In this document: positions 33,802 through 44,793 of the stretch, one piece after another
Position numbering within the stretch: position 1 is the first letter of the stretch
Layout of the letters: each line of letters starts with the position of its first letter
The notes under the pieces: model-generated
Databases searched by the model: none
Told to the model about the DNA's origin: nothing
What the model saw: only the letters and a program-made list of their open reading frames with translations
Made by a program: the position numbers and the translations under genes
Source: Mizugakiibacter sp.
GTDB lineage: Bacteria > Pseudomonadota > Gammaproteobacteria > Xanthomonadales > Rhodanobacteraceae
Assembly (NCBI GenBank): GCA_003233305.1
Contig: QILI01000108.1
Span: 1-52,605 of the forward strand
Direction of reading: 5' to 3'
DNA: 52,605 bases

Positions 33802-34629
33802 TCAGGAACCGGAAAGAATTTGTGCGGAATACAAGCCCAGCGCATGCACCCGGGCCAGCACGCGGCGAGCCGTGACGACATTGGGCAATGGCCCAAGACG
33901 CACCCGATAGAAACGCTGGCCGCGCACCATAACCGAATCGATGTTCACGTTCTGCAAACCGGCCCGATCAAGGCGATCATGCAGACGCTCGGCGTTGTCC
34001 CAATCTGCGAAGGAGCCAAGCTGCACATACATCGGCCCCTGTTGTACATGGCTTGCAGGAGTGCCCCCGGCAAGATCGCTGCGCCAGTTCGGATCATTGG
34101 GATCGATACCCTGGACCTCGACCCGACCGGTGCCGTGCTGCCAGATACCGATGCGTAACGCCGCCACATATGACAAATCGATGATCCGGCCCGACACAAA
34201 CGGGCCTCGATCATTGATGCGTACCACCACACTCTTACCATTGGCCAGATTGGTCACCAAGGCAAAACTCGGCAAGGGCAGTACCTTGCTGGCTGCGGTG
34301 TACTTGTACATGTCATAGCGTTCCAGGGATGACGTCAGATGACCCTGAAACTTGGTGCCATACCAGGAAGCGATACCCCGCTGTACATAGCCGCGAGCCG
34401 TCCTGAGAACATAATAGGTTCGCCCATTGACGGTATATGAAGATTTGTTGCCATAGCGGGAACGGGGCTCCGGCCTGGGTACCGGCTCGGGTATGTTGTA
34501 CACATTGGGGATCGAACCCGTGGGTGCCGCATCGTTTTCCTGCGAGTAACGCCCGGCGTTGGCCCGCTGCGGACTGGAAGCACAGCCCGCAAGCAAGGCC
34601 AGAGCGAGTATCGCCGCCAGCCACTTCAT
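33802..34629 (-). CDS. rlpA: RlpA-family septal lipoprotein with lost catalytic histidine
   Basis: An outer-membrane lipoprotein of 275 residues. The lipobox LLAGC gives lipidation at C16. A double-psi beta-barrel domain (about 82-170, GIASWYGTKFQGH to GRIIDLSYVAA) and a C-terminal SPOR domain (about 200-272, YVQLGSFADWDNA) follow. Pseudomonas RlpA is a lytic transglycosylase for denuded glycan and uses a Glu, a His and an Asp 11 and 26 residues apart. Here E103 and D140 are kept, but the His position is S114 (TAASKVLP instead of TAAHKTLP). Cleavage is therefore doubtful, while SPOR binding to denuded glycan should persist. It overlaps mltB by four bases and precedes dacA by seven. Confidence 0.93.
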   Translation of the reverse strand: MKWLAAILALALLAGCASSPQRANAGRYSQENDAAPTGSIPNVYNIPEPVPRPEPRSRYGNKSSYTVNGRTYYVLRTARGYVQRGIASWYGTKFQGHLTSSLERYDMYKYTAASKVLPLPSFALVTNLANGKSVVVRINDRGPFVSGRIIDLSYVAALRIGIWQHGTGRVEVQGIDPNDPNWRSDLAGGTPASHVQQGPMYVQLGSFADWDNAERLHDRLDRAGLQNVNIDSVMVRGQRFYRVRLGPLPNVVTARRVLARVHALGLYSAQILSGS

Positions 34630-35708
34630 GACGCCGAGTCCAGCGCTGCAGGCGAAACTTCGGCCACACGCTGGATAGCCTCCGCCAGCTGAGTAACGGC
34701 CATGGCATACAGCGGGCTGCGGTTGTACTGGGTAATCACCTCAAAATTGGCAAAAGTTATCCAGTACTCCGGGCCATAGGCACCTTGCAGGGTGAGCAAT
34801 GTCGCGGGCAGCTCAGCAGCCACCGGCGCACTTGGGGCATAGCCCCTGGCTTCCAGCGCTTCCACCTCATACAGCGTCTTGCTGCGCTGCACCGGCACCT
34901 CCGCGGTGCTCTTTCCCAGTACTGCCGGCATGGCTACGGGCTGACCACGTTGCCAGCCATGAGCGGCTAAGTAATGGGCGGTACTGGCCAGAATGTCCGG
35001 CAAGGAATTCCACAAATCGATGCGCCCATCACCATCCCCATCAATGCCGTAACGTTGCAAGCTCAATGGCATGAACTGGCTCCAGCCCATCGCTCCGGCA
35101 TACGAGCCGTACAAGTCCGGTAACGGAGCCGGCAACTGTTGCGGCGGCAGAGCCAATAGTGCCGCCAACTGAGTACGGAAAAAACTGGCCCGCGGTGGAT
35201 AATGAAAAGCCAGGGTAGTCAGTGCATCCAGTACCCGGTACTTACCGGTAACACGTCCGTACCGGGTTTCAACGCCGAGTATGGCCACAATGTACTGCGG
35301 TGCCACACCATACTTTGTGGCAATCTTTTGCAGCAACACTCGATGAGCACGCATGAATGTTGCCCCCTGATCGATGCGCCGCGAGCCCAGAAAGATAGGC
35401 CGATATTCCGCCCAGATCTTGGTGTGCTCAGCAGGCCGACTGATCGCCTGCAGAACCGCATCTTGTACCTGTGCCTGCCTCAACAGGGCGGCGATCCGAG
35501 TCCGATTGCGACCTGGATGCGCAATCATGAAGGTATCAAGAAAGTTTGTTTCAGCCGTAGATAAAACCTCTACGGGGCCATCCTGCAGCACCTTACTTGA
35601 TGCTGATGCAGCATCTTGAACAAGCGAGGCCGAGTGAGCCTGGCGGGCTATTGCCACGCCAAGACCGAAGTAGATCAGGAGTACCAAGCTCAGACGTAAT
35701 CGGGACAT
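34626..35708 (-). CDS. mltB: MltB-family lytic murein transglycosylase
   Basis: Cleaves peptidoglycan between MurNAc and GlcNAc with anhydro-product formation. The catalytic Glu147 is in ILGVETRYGRVTGKYRVLDALTTL-type context. GSYAGAMGWSQFMPLSLQRYG and the EF-hand-like loop DGDGDGRIDLW match Slt35/MltB, so this enzyme looks active. The start ATG at 35708 gives an N-terminal signal (LSLVLLIYFGLGVAIARQAHS); no lipobox Cys is visible, so it is likely periplasmic or inner-membrane anchored. The longer open frame upstream reaches rodA and is not supported. It lies 56 bases after rodA and overlaps rlpA by four bases. Confidence 0.92.
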   Translation of the reverse strand: MSRLRLSLVLLIYFGLGVAIARQAHSASLVQDAASASSKVLQDGPVEVLSTAETNFLDTFMIAHPGRNRTRIAALLRQAQVQDAVLQAISRPAEHTKIWAEYRPIFLGSRRIDQGATFMRAHRVLLQKIATKYGVAPQYIVAILGVETRYGRVTGKYRVLDALTTLAFHYPPRASFFRTQLAALLALPPQQLPAPLPDLYGSYAGAMGWSQFMPLSLQRYGIDGDGDGRIDLWNSLPDILASTAHYLAAHGWQRGQPVAMPAVLGKSTAEVPVQRSKTLYEVEALEARGYAPSAPVAAELPATLLTLQGAYGPEYWITFANFEVITQYNRSPLYAMAVTQLAEAIQRVAEVSPAALDSAS

Positions 35709-35764
35709 GTAATCGACATGCAGCGAAATGATTTGCGCGCAGCGTAGCACGCTATTCCCCCGCA

Positions 35765-36874
35765 TCAGCTTGGCATCAATTTGCGATGCGCATGAATAGA
35801 CATAAGAATACCAAAGCCGATAAGTAACGTGACCGCCGAAGTGCCCCCATAACTTACCAGTGGCAGGGGTACGCCCACCACTGGCAGTAGCCCTGAAATC
35901 ATGCCCCCATTGACCAGTACGTAGATAAAGAAACTCATCGCCAAAGCCCCACCCAATAATCGGGCATAGGTATCGTGACCGTGCACCGCGATCCACAGGC
36001 TACGCCAAATGATGAAGCCGTACAGGGTCAATAGTATCAGCACGCCCAGCAGACCGAATTCCTCACCCACCACCGCAAAAATGAAATCGGTCGTGTGTTC
36101 GGGAAGAAACTCCAGTTGGGATTGTGTGCCCTTGAGAAAACCCTTACCGAGTACCCCGCCGGAACCTACTGCGATTTCTGATTGCATGATGTGCCAACCG
36201 CTACCCAGTGGATCGGACTCCGGATTCAGCATGGTCTGCACGCGCTGACGCTGGTAAGCGTGCATGGAATGCCAGGCTACCGGAGCCGCCACCATCAGTA
36301 TCAGCAGCAGCAAGCCAATACGTTTCCAGGACACCCCGGAGAGAAAGATCACGAAGCCCCCCGATACCGCCACCAGTACCGCCGTACCCAAATCCGGTTG
36401 CTTGGCGATCAGCGCAGCCGGCACGGCTATAAGTACGCCTGCTATACCCAGATCGCGCCAGCTGGGAGGAAGCGGCCTGGCGGCCAGGAACCAGGCCAAC
36501 ATCATCGGTGTGGTCAACTTGAGCAGCTCAGAAGGCTGGAAGCGGATGATCCCCAGGTCCAACCACCGTGATGCTCCACGGCCCTCACCCAGGATCAACA
36601 CTAGAACCACCAACATGGTGCTGGCCGCATACAGCCACGGGGTCCATAACTTCAGACGAGCCGGGGAAATATGTGACACCACCCACAGCAAGGCAAAACC
36701 CAGGGCAAAGCGGCTGGCCTGGGCCATCACCACATGCCGATTCAGATTGGACGCACTGCCAAGTATAAATAAACCGGCCCCAGCCAGTAGCAACAAACCG
36801 ATCATCAATAACGGATCGAGCCACGTTGAGGCCTGCAGTTTCAACAGAGGGCGCAGCTGCACCTGAATTTTCAC
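35765..36874 (-). CDS. rodA: Rod-shape SEDS glycosyltransferase RodA
   Basis: Peptidoglycan polymerase of the elongasome, partner of PBP2. A 369-residue membrane protein with ten spans; SEDS marks are WLDLGIIRFQPSELLK, GSGGVLGKGFLKGTQSQLEFLPEHTTDFIF and GVPLPLVSYGGTS. The Asp in the PEHTTDF loop corresponds to the essential residue of SEDS proteins. It overlaps mrdA by four bases (ATGA), so the two subunits of the polymerase complex are made together. Length is normal. Confidence 0.97.
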   Translation of the reverse strand: MKIQVQLRPLLKLQASTWLDPLLMIGLLLLAGAGLFILGSASNLNRHVVMAQASRFALGFALLWVVSHISPARLKLWTPWLYAASTMLVVLVLILGEGRGASRWLDLGIIRFQPSELLKLTTPMMLAWFLAARPLPPSWRDLGIAGVLIAVPAALIAKQPDLGTAVLVAVSGGFVIFLSGVSWKRIGLLLLILMVAAPVAWHSMHAYQRQRVQTMLNPESDPLGSGWHIMQSEIAVGSGGVLGKGFLKGTQSQLEFLPEHTTDFIFAVVGEEFGLLGVLILLTLYGFIIWRSLWIAVHGHDTYARLLGGALAMSFFIYVLVNGGMISGLLPVVGVPLPLVSYGGTSAVTLLIGFGILMSIHAHRKLMPS

Positions 36875-38814
36875 GGCACCCCTCCGGCGCTGGATTCAGC
36901 AGCTCGGCGAACCTGTGGCGGCCGGGCGGCCGGGGTCAGATAATCGCCGCGTAAAGTATGATCCGGTAGACCCCGCTGCTGGGCCCAGGCATCAAAAATC
37001 TTGCGGACAATCGGTGCGGCGTCCTGGCCACCCCAGGCCGCGCTACCCAAAATGGCTACCGCAGCAATTTGTGGATCATTCGCCGGGGTGAATCCCTCAA
37101 ACAAGGCCCGATGCAGTTTCGCCAATTCAGCTGTACTCAGATGGCCTTCCCAAGCGCGAGTAGTACGCGAATAACGTTCGGCAGTTCCCGTTTTACCCGC
37201 AATTTCAAAAGGAAATCCATCGCCCAGTCCACGTGCCGTACCGCGCTTCCCATACACCACCTTTTCCATACCCTGCACTACAACCTTCCAATCCTGATGC
37301 TTGGCGATCACCGGCTGACCTGCCGGCAATGTCGGAACCCGTCGAACCGGTGCGCCGGGTCCATTCTGCGTCGCCAGTAATAACCGTGGCGTATGCGGTA
37401 CACCTCGATCGGCCAGGATGGCCAGGGCATGGGTCAGCTGCAACGGCGTAATAACCCAGTATCCCTGACCAATGCCGGCAATCACCGTCTCACCCAGATA
37501 CCAGGGTTTGCCGAATCGGGCTCGCTTCCAGGCCGGGGACGGCAGTACCCCTCGCGCTTCCCCTTGTAGATCGATACCGGTGGCGCGACCAAACCCGAAT
37601 TTGGCCATAAAAGTATCCATGCGGGTAATACCCATATCCAGGGCCAGCTTGTAAAAATAGGTGTTCACCGACATCTCGATGGCCTGCACCAGATCCACCC
37701 GACCAAATCCGCCACGCACGTCGTCACGATAACCCCGCGAGTGCCCTGGAATGTAAAACTCACCGGTTGAGAGCACCGTATCCTGGGGGGTGCGTACGCC
37801 AAGTTCCAGCCCGGCCACGGCCAGATACGGCTTGATCGTTGAACCCGGTGGATACATACCGCGCAGAGCCCGATCCAGCAGCGGCCAATGGGGATTTTCC
37901 AGTAAACTCCGGTAATCGGCCTCACTGATCCCACCCACAAACAGATTCGGATCAAAACTGGGCGAACTGACCATCGCCAGCACTTGGCCATTGCGTGGAT
38001 CGATTGCCACCGCTGCACCGTCACGACCCGCCAAGCCGGTGTAGGCCGCCTGCTGCAGCCCTACATCCAGACTCAGGTACAGATTCTGGCCGGGCTTGGG
38101 TGGAATACGCTGCAATATATGCACCGGTCGCCCATCGGCATCGACCTCGACCAGTTCATAGCCGGGCTGACCACGCAAGCGATCTTCGTAATAGCGTTCG
38201 ATGCCGGTCTTGCCGATCTGGTCCAGTTCGGCATAGGGCGTATCCCGTAAACGGGCCGCCTCACGCTGGTTGACACGCCCGACATATCCGACCACATGCG
38301 CAAACAGCGCACCATACGGGTAATAACGCCGCAAGTAGGGCTGCACCTCCACTCCCGGAAAACGCCAGCGATTGATTGCAAATCGGGCAATTTCGTCCTG
38401 GTTCAGACGCATCCGCAAGGGCACCGGCTGAAAAGGACGGTGTTCTTTCAATCCCTGTTTGAAGCGCCGCAGGTCATCCCTCGACCAAGGCACCACCTGC
38501 TTTAGGCGCGTCAGCATGGCCTGCATGTGCGGCACCCTATCCGGGATGACTACCAAGCGAAACGCAGGCTGATTTTCCGCTAACACCACACCGTGACGAT
38601 CAAGAATCATCCCCCGCGGCGGCACCAAATAGCGCACATGAATGCTGTTTTGATTAGAGCGAGTGACGTATTCCTGATGCTTGACCACCTGCAACCAGAA
38701 AAAACGTGCCGACAATCCACCCAGTCCCAACATGACCACGGCCAGGCCGATCCATGCCCGGCGCGCAAACTGAGCGCGCTCACGGCGTGGGTCCTTGACC
38801 GTCTTGGAATTCAT
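36871..38814 (-). CDS. mrdA: Penicillin-binding protein 2 (elongation transpeptidase)
   Basis: Cross-links peptidoglycan during cell elongation together with RodA. The 647-residue class B PBP has one N-terminal span (about 22-44), a pedestal domain (60-240), and an intact transpeptidase domain: S325-T-I-K328 in YPPGSTIKPY, S382-V-N384, and K541-T-G543 in IAGKTGTAERY. All motifs are as expected, in contrast to the DacA-like protein in the same operon. It overlaps mreD upstream and rodA downstream by four bases each. Confidence 0.97.
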   Translation of the reverse strand: MNSKTVKDPRRERAQFARRAWIGLAVVMLGLGGLSARFFWLQVVKHQEYVTRSNQNSIHVRYLVPPRGMILDRHGVVLAENQPAFRLVVIPDRVPHMQAMLTRLKQVVPWSRDDLRRFKQGLKEHRPFQPVPLRMRLNQDEIARFAINRWRFPGVEVQPYLRRYYPYGALFAHVVGYVGRVNQREAARLRDTPYAELDQIGKTGIERYYEDRLRGQPGYELVEVDADGRPVHILQRIPPKPGQNLYLSLDVGLQQAAYTGLAGRDGAAVAIDPRNGQVLAMVSSPSFDPNLFVGGISEADYRSLLENPHWPLLDRALRGMYPPGSTIKPYLAVAGLELGVRTPQDTVLSTGEFYIPGHSRGYRDDVRGGFGRVDLVQAIEMSVNTYFYKLALDMGITRMDTFMAKFGFGRATGIDLQGEARGVLPSPAWKRARFGKPWYLGETVIAGIGQGYWVITPLQLTHALAILADRGVPHTPRLLLATQNGPGAPVRRVPTLPAGQPVIAKHQDWKVVVQGMEKVVYGKRGTARGLGDGFPFEIAGKTGTAERYSRTTRAWEGHLSTAELAKLHRALFEGFTPANDPQIAAVAILGSAAWGGQDAAPIVRKIFDAWAQQRGLPDHTLRGDYLTPAARPPQVRRAAESSAGGVP

Positions 38815-39302
38815 GGCGAGGTGTCACGCAAACGAGCCCGTAGGCTATCAAGTAACAGAAACAGGAACGGCCACAGCAGGGCCCCGAGGATCGGCGCCAG
38901 CCATGATGCCGCAGAGGGTAACGGCAGACCCGCCAAGGCACGGATAACCGTACGCAACAGCGCATCATTGAGCAGCAGTACCCCCACTGCGGCACTCTGC
39001 TGATACATGGGAAAAAACCGTAGCCGGGCCCGGAACCGTAAGCTGATAAATACGATTACCAGTAAGCGTAACGCCTGATCACCAAACATCACCCCAGTGA
39101 GCAAATCGGCGAGCAGACCAAAACCGAAGGCGAACCCTAAACCCACATGATCAGCATCCTCGATGGTCCAGTAGATCAACACCAGTGCTGGCCACCATGG
39201 CTTGATCGGCTCCAGTGCCTGCGGCAGCGGCACCAGCATCAACAGCAGGGCCAGGGCCAGACTGCCGTAGAAGAGTAATTGCTCACGAGTGCGCCGGCTC
39301 AT
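38811..39302 (-). CDS. mreD: Rod shape-determining protein MreD
   Basis: A 163-residue membrane protein with five or six spans that belongs to the elongasome. Recognisable parts are MLVPLPQALEPIKPWWPALVLIYW near the start and LGFAFGFGLLADLLTGVMFGDQALRLL in the middle. It overlaps mreC upstream and mrdA downstream by four bases. Family assignment is helped by its fixed place between mreC and mrdA. Confidence 0.95.
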   Translation of the reverse strand: MSRRTREQLLFYGSLALALLLMLVPLPQALEPIKPWWPALVLIYWTIEDADHVGLGFAFGFGLLADLLTGVMFGDQALRLLVIVFISLRFRARLRFFPMYQQSAAVGVLLLNDALLRTVIRALAGLPLPSAASWLAPILGALLWPFLFLLLDSLRARLRDTSP

Positions 39303-40237
39303 CGTGGCACCTTTGCGGCAGACCGCCTGGAACCTTGTGACGCCAACGATACCGGAGGTCCCACCTCAGCCGCCGGAGCCGGTGGACCGATCGGATCGGC
39401 CAAATCGCGCAGCAATAACACCTGATTGCTGCGATTGATGCGGGCACTGGGGCGAGCCCAGACCCGCCGAAACTCTCCCGATTGACTGACTTCAACTCGA
39501 CTCACTACCGCGACCGGAAATCCCGCCGGGAACCGGCCGCCCAGGCCCGAACTCAACAAATGGTCGCCAATCCGTACGTTGGCATTTACCGACAGATACG
39601 GTACCTCCAGCATCTCAGTACTACCGGTACCGTATGCGATGGCGCGCAAGCCGGTACGGCTATCGAGAATTGGGATGGCATGACTCGGATCAGTAATTAA
39701 CAAGACCACCGAGGTATTCGGCAGCACTTCTACGACCTGACCCATAATCCCTTCCGCATCAATTGCCACCTGCCCTACATGCACCCCTTCCCGCGATCCG
39801 CGGTTGAGTACCAGGCGGCGACGGAAAGGATCCAGAGCGATATTGATAACCTCTGCAAGGCGGCCCCGCATCTGCAGCGACCGGGCCGCTTCCAGTAGAC
39901 GTTTGAGCTCTGCGTTTTGTCGCACCTCAGACTGCATACGGGCAATGCGCACATTGGCCAGTAGCAGTTGCTCACGTAAATTGCGATTGTCGGCTTGCAA
40001 ATTGGAACGGGTAGTCCACGCGCTTGCCAACAGATCGGAGATCCGTACCGGCAGTCCCGCCAAGCGCCATACCGGTTCGACTACGACCGCGGCCGCAGCC
40101 CGAGCCCGGGGTAACCCGTGGTAGCGATGGTCCAACACCATCAGAGTGGCCGCCAGAATCAGATAGGCCAACAGCCGCAGGGTCCCCCTGGCTCTGCTGG
40201 AAAACAGGTTTGCCTCATGATCGCTGGACCGTGCCAT
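39299..40237 (-). CDS. mreC: Rod shape-determining protein MreC
   Basis: A 312-residue bitopic inner-membrane protein that links MreB to PBP2/RodA. One span near 18-36 is followed by a coiled coil (about 75-115, NLQADNRNLREQLLLANVRIARMQ) and the beta-rich periplasmic domain with SREGVHVGQVAIDAEGIMGQVVEV and VRIGDHLLSSGLGGRFPAGFPVAVVS. A Pro/Ala-rich tail ends the protein. It lies 36 bases after mreB and overlaps mreD by four bases. Confidence 0.96.
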   Translation of the reverse strand: MARSSDHEANLFSSRARGTLRLLAYLILAATLMVLDHRYHGLPRARAAAAVVVEPVWRLAGLPVRISDLLASAWTTRSNLQADNRNLREQLLLANVRIARMQSEVRQNAELKRLLEAARSLQMRGRLAEVINIALDPFRRRLVLNRGSREGVHVGQVAIDAEGIMGQVVEVLPNTSVVLLITDPSHAIPILDSRTGLRAIAYGTGSTEMLEVPYLSVNANVRIGDHLLSSGLGGRFPAGFPVAVVSRVEVSQSGEFRRVWARPSARINRSNQVLLLRDLADPIGPPAPAAEVGPPVSLASQGSRRSAAKVPR

Positions 40238-40273
40238 GCGCTCAGACTCCCGACCCGAGGCAACTCCCTGCCA

Positions 40274-41452
<1,179 letters not shown>

Positions 41453-41527
41453 TCAACGCTTCGCCTCCTCGGTGCATACCGTTATTATGATCGGCCTGCA
41501 CCGATAAACCCAAGGTTTAATATTCCC

Positions 41528-42463
41528 ATGAAGGCACTGATTTGCGGTTCGCTTGCCTACGACACCATCATGGTGTTCCAGGATCAGTTCAAGAACCACA
41601 TCCTCCCGGATCAAGTACATATCCTCAACGTAGCCTTCCTGGTACCGAGGATGCGCCGTGAATTCGGTGGCTGTGCCGGCAATATTTCCTATAATCTGAA
41701 GCTGCTCGGTGGCCATCCCGTGCCCTTCGCCGCCGTTGGTCAGGATTTCGGGCCCTACCGCAAGCATTTCGAGAAATACGCTATCGACCTGTCCGAGGTT
41801 CAGGAACTCGATGACCTGTTCACCGCCCAGGCCTTTATTACTACCGACCTGGACGACAACCAGATTACGGCCTTCCACCCCGGCGCAATGATGCGTTCCG
41901 GTGACCGACATGTGCGCGATGTGGCGGATATAAAACTTGCCATCGTCGCCCCGGACAACCACGATGCCATGTTGCAGCACGCCCGCGAGTTTGCCGAGGC
42001 CGGTACGCCCTTCATCTTCGACCCCGGTCAGGCCATGCCTCTGTTCGACGGCGACGAGTTTCGCCGTTTTATCGAGCAAGCCCCGTACGTGACTGTCAAT
42101 GACTACGAATCAAAACTCCTGCAACAGCGTACCGACTGGACCGTCGAGCAGATCACCGAACGGGTCGAAGCCTATATTGTCACCCGCGGTCCCCAAGGGT
42201 CACTGATCCACACCAACAAGGAAACCGTGAAAATCCCCCCGGCCCACGAACGCCGCGTTACCGACCCTACCGGCTGTGGTGACGCCTACCGTGCCGGTCT
42301 GATCCACGGCATCATGCGCGGCTACGATTGGCCCACTACCGGCCGCATGGCCTCGCTGATGGGCGCGCTCAAGGTCGAACACCCCGGCACCCAGAACCAG
42401 CGTTTCGACTTTGCCGAATTTGCCGATCAGTTCCGCCAGCAGTTCGGCTACGCGCTGGATTGA
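41528..42463 (+). CDS. PfkB-family carbohydrate/adenosine kinase
   Basis: A 311-residue ribokinase-like kinase. The N-terminal ICGSLAYDTIMVF, GGCAGNISYNLKLLGG, and the C-terminal anion hole with catalytic Asp, DPTGCGDAYRAGL, are clear. The related bacterial proteins are often called carbohydrate kinase or adenosine kinase. Adenosine kinase would fit the ahcY gene at 50.8 kb, which releases adenosine, but the distance is 8 kb and the substrate cannot be read directly. The ATG at 41528 begins the fold; the upstream frame back to 41414 is not supported. It is divergent from mreB. Confidence 0.87.
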   Translation: MKALICGSLAYDTIMVFQDQFKNHILPDQVHILNVAFLVPRMRREFGGCAGNISYNLKLLGGHPVPFAAVGQDFGPYRKHFEKYAIDLSEVQELDDLFTAQAFITTDLDDNQITAFHPGAMMRSGDRHVRDVADIKLAIVAPDNHDAMLQHAREFAEAGTPFIFDPGQAMPLFDGDEFRRFIEQAPYVTVNDYESKLLQQRTDWTVEQITERVEAYIVTRGPQGSLIHTNKETVKIPPAHERRVTDPTGCGDAYRAGLIHGIMRGYDWPTTGRMASLMGALKVEHPGTQNQRFDFAEFADQFRQQFGYALD

Positions 42464-42530
42464 GCCGCGAACCGGACACCTTGAAATAACTCCCGGCATG
42501 GTCGGAACGTATCTGTCAGATTTCACCTTC

Positions 42531-43169
42531 TCAAACTGCAGGTGATTCTTTGGGAATCAGCGCATCATCAATCTGTTGGGCACGGACTGCAGCGGGCCGG
42601 GTGCTAATGCGGGACCAGTAGGCTTCGAAAGCCGGGCGCTTCTCAATGCCTCCGGTCTGCATGGCAAAACCAAGGTATGAACCGGCGTAGATATCGGCCG
42701 CCGAGAACATATCTCCCAACAGATACTTACCCTGCGATACCGCGCCTTCAAGCACGTCCAGGGTCTGCTCATAGGTACCATAACCGATCATTCGCTCGCG
42801 ACCTTCCGGTACCACAAAGCCCAGCGCCTTGTTGCTGACTGCCGCCTCGACCGGTCCGGCGGTAAAGAACAGCCAGCGATAATACGACCCACGCAGTGGA
42901 CTGCCAGGAGCCGGTGCCAACCCGGCATTAGTGAAGGTATCGGCCAGATAGGCACAAATTGCTGCAGTTTCTGTGACCACCGTATCACCATGACGGAGCG
43001 CCGGAACCTTGCCCATCGGATTAACCGATAGGTACTCCCGCTCCTTCAAGGTCGTTGCGTAGTCAAGCAGTACCGTCTGGTAGGGGACCTCAAGTTCCTC
43101 AAGTAACCAACGCACGATCCGTCCCCGGGACATAGGGTTAGTGTAGAACACCAGCTCCGCATTGCTCAT
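42531..43169 (-). CDS. Glutathione S-transferase family protein
   Basis: A 212-residue protein with a thioredoxin-like N-terminal domain (ELVFYTNPMSRGRIVRWLLEEL, NPMGKVPALRHGD, VTETAAICAYLAD) and a helical C-terminal domain (GKYLLGDMFSAADIYAGSYLG). The likely active-site residue is the Ser or neighbouring Asn/Met of NPMSRG. It lacks the SSxSxR motif of maleylacetoacetate isomerase, so it is not a good candidate for the missing MaiA. Start at 43169 with AGGAG nine bases upstream. Substrate unknown. Confidence 0.9.
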   Translation of the reverse strand: MSNAELVFYTNPMSRGRIVRWLLEELEVPYQTVLLDYATTLKEREYLSVNPMGKVPALRHGDTVVTETAAICAYLADTFTNAGLAPAPGSPLRGSYYRWLFFTAGPVEAAVSNKALGFVVPEGRERMIGYGTYEQTLDVLEGAVSQGKYLLGDMFSAADIYAGSYLGFAMQTGGIEKRPAFEAYWSRISTRPAAVRAQQIDDALIPKESPAV

Positions 43170-43320
43170 GCTGGTAACTCCTGTTGCAACTAAAGGCAAT
43201 TAAGCACCGCCAGCAGAGAAAAAATACCCAAGCGGCCGTATTGAGGCCGGATCAATCCGATCCATAGCTTGTACGACTGCAGAATATCGAAGTCAATGGG
43301 GAAACCCCAATTACTGCTAT

Positions 43321-44793
43321 TTACTGGGTACTCTCCGGTGGCCGATAACCGATACGGAACAAACCCCAATGATGCCCATGAACAAAGATTGGCGAGGAGA
43401 TATCGTACATCGTTTCCCCGGTGTCACGTTTGTAGGTATGCAGTAGATACGGCTTGCGGTTGACCGCAGAGAGCTTGGCCGTACGATCATTAAAGAAGCG
43501 CTTGGAGCGGTTGTGGAGTATGTCCTTAGCGTAATCACCAGTAAGTGGCTGTGAGAAAACCAGGTTATGAGTGCCTATATAACAGTGATCGTCCATGGCA
43601 CAAGCAAAAGCAATCGCCGCATTGGACTCTAAGATAGGCTCTTGAATTGCTGGCAGTACCTTATCCGTGTAGGCGTCGTACTGGGTGTTGAACTTCTCGG
43701 GGTCAGTTTTCGGGATAGGCACGTACTGGCGATCTAACAGTGCCTCCAAACTGATACGACCCTCATCCACGCTGTGCTCGAACAGCGCACTGATCTCGGC
43801 CGCAGCACGCTGCACAACCTCACGGAGCTGTTGATGCAGAGGGTTGGCTTGATCGAAGGTAACCTCAAATAATTCCTCAGCGACATCCGCCTGGCCGAGG
43901 CTGGCATTAGCGGCCTTAGGTAACTCACGTTCCGTATAGGCAAGGCCTTCCAGCATGTCCTTTACCGCAGTAGATATCTGCTGGGTGGCTTCAACATGGC
44001 TATTGGCCATGCTGGTAATACGCTGAATTTCCTGCTCCGACTCGGCAGCCAGACTACCGATACTAGCCAGTAATGTAACCGCCGACTCAGCCTGCACGGC
44101 ACCCTCGTTCACTTCCTCACTCAACGCTCGCATACTATCAACGGTGCTGTTGGCCTGGTCGTTCACAGCTTGCAGTGACTTGAAGATATCCGCCGAAGCT
44201 TCCCGGGCCTTATGTGCCAGTGCCCGCACTTCCTGCGCTACCACGGCGAAACCCTTGCCCTGCTCACCGGCCCGTGCCGATTCAATCGATGCATTGAGCG
44301 ATAGCAGGTGGGTCTGTATAGCTATCTCGCTAATGACGTCAGCAATGTCCTGAATATGGGTCGACTGCTCTTGCAGCCTAAGCATGTCACTGGCAGTGGC
44401 TGCTGCTCGCTCCTGAGCCAGCTGAAAACTTGCCAAGCCCTTGCTGATCTCCTCCCTGCCATGCTCACTCTCAGCGTGCGACCGTGCCGCCACTTCCGCC
44501 GCACGGGCCGAGCCTTCAGCAATACGGCGGGTGGTCTCGTCAATCGCATCGGCATTGCGGGCAATCTCCCGCGCATGGCTGACATCCTGGCTGATTTTCT
44601 CCTTCAAACGGTCGAGAAAGAACGAGTTCTCAGCACCACCCAGCATGATGTGTTCAACCCGAATAGCAATGTAACGCGCCAGATGGTCGCGTGCCAACGG
44701 CCTGAGCAGACGCAGACGGTAGCGCCAAGCCAAACCAATCAGCACCAAACTCCCGACCGCCAACCAGAACCATGGCCAAGCGTGGGCTAACAT
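43321..44793 (-). CDS. Methyl-accepting chemotaxis protein with a C-terminal sensor
   Basis: A 490-residue chemoreceptor. A single membrane span lies at about 6-24 ([22 protein letters not shown]) with no periplasmic domain. The signalling coiled coil follows, with the conserved hairpin tip [38 protein letters not shown]. After the coiled coil comes a domain of about 150 residues ([22 protein letters not shown] to [11 protein letters not shown]) with conserved His, Tyr and Arg. This type of C-terminal domain is known from cytoplasm-facing receptors, where it probably binds a ligand. The start ATG at 44793 has GGAG six bases upstream; the longer TTG frame is less likely. No CheA/CheW genes are nearby. 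Confidence 0.9.
   Translation of the reverse strand: MLAHAWPWFWLAVGSLVLIGLAWRYRLRLLRPLARDHLARYIAIRVEHIMLGGAENSFFLDRLKEKISQDVSHAREIARNADAIDETTRRIAEGSARAAEVAARSHAESEHGREEISKGLASFQLAQERAAATASDMLRLQEQSTHIQDIADVISEIAIQTHLLSLNASIESARAGEQGKGFAVVAQEVRALAHKAREASADIFKSLQAVNDQANSTVDSMRALSEEVNEGAVQAESAVTLLASIGSLAAESEQEIQRITSMANSHVEATQQISTAVKDMLEGLAYTERELPKAANASLGQADVAEELFEVTFDQANPLHQQLREVVQRAAAEISALFEHSVDEGRISLEALLDRQYVPIPKTDPEKFNTQYDAYTDKVLPAIQEPILESNAAIAFACAMDDHCYIGTHNLVFSQPLTGDYAKDILHNRSKRFFNDRTAKLSAVNRKPYLLHTYKRDTGETMYDISSPIFVHGHHWGLFRIGYRPPESTQ

Noticed and set aside
41453-42079. A 208-codon minus-strand open frame
   Set aside because: It is antisense to the PfkB kinase with no recognisable domain.
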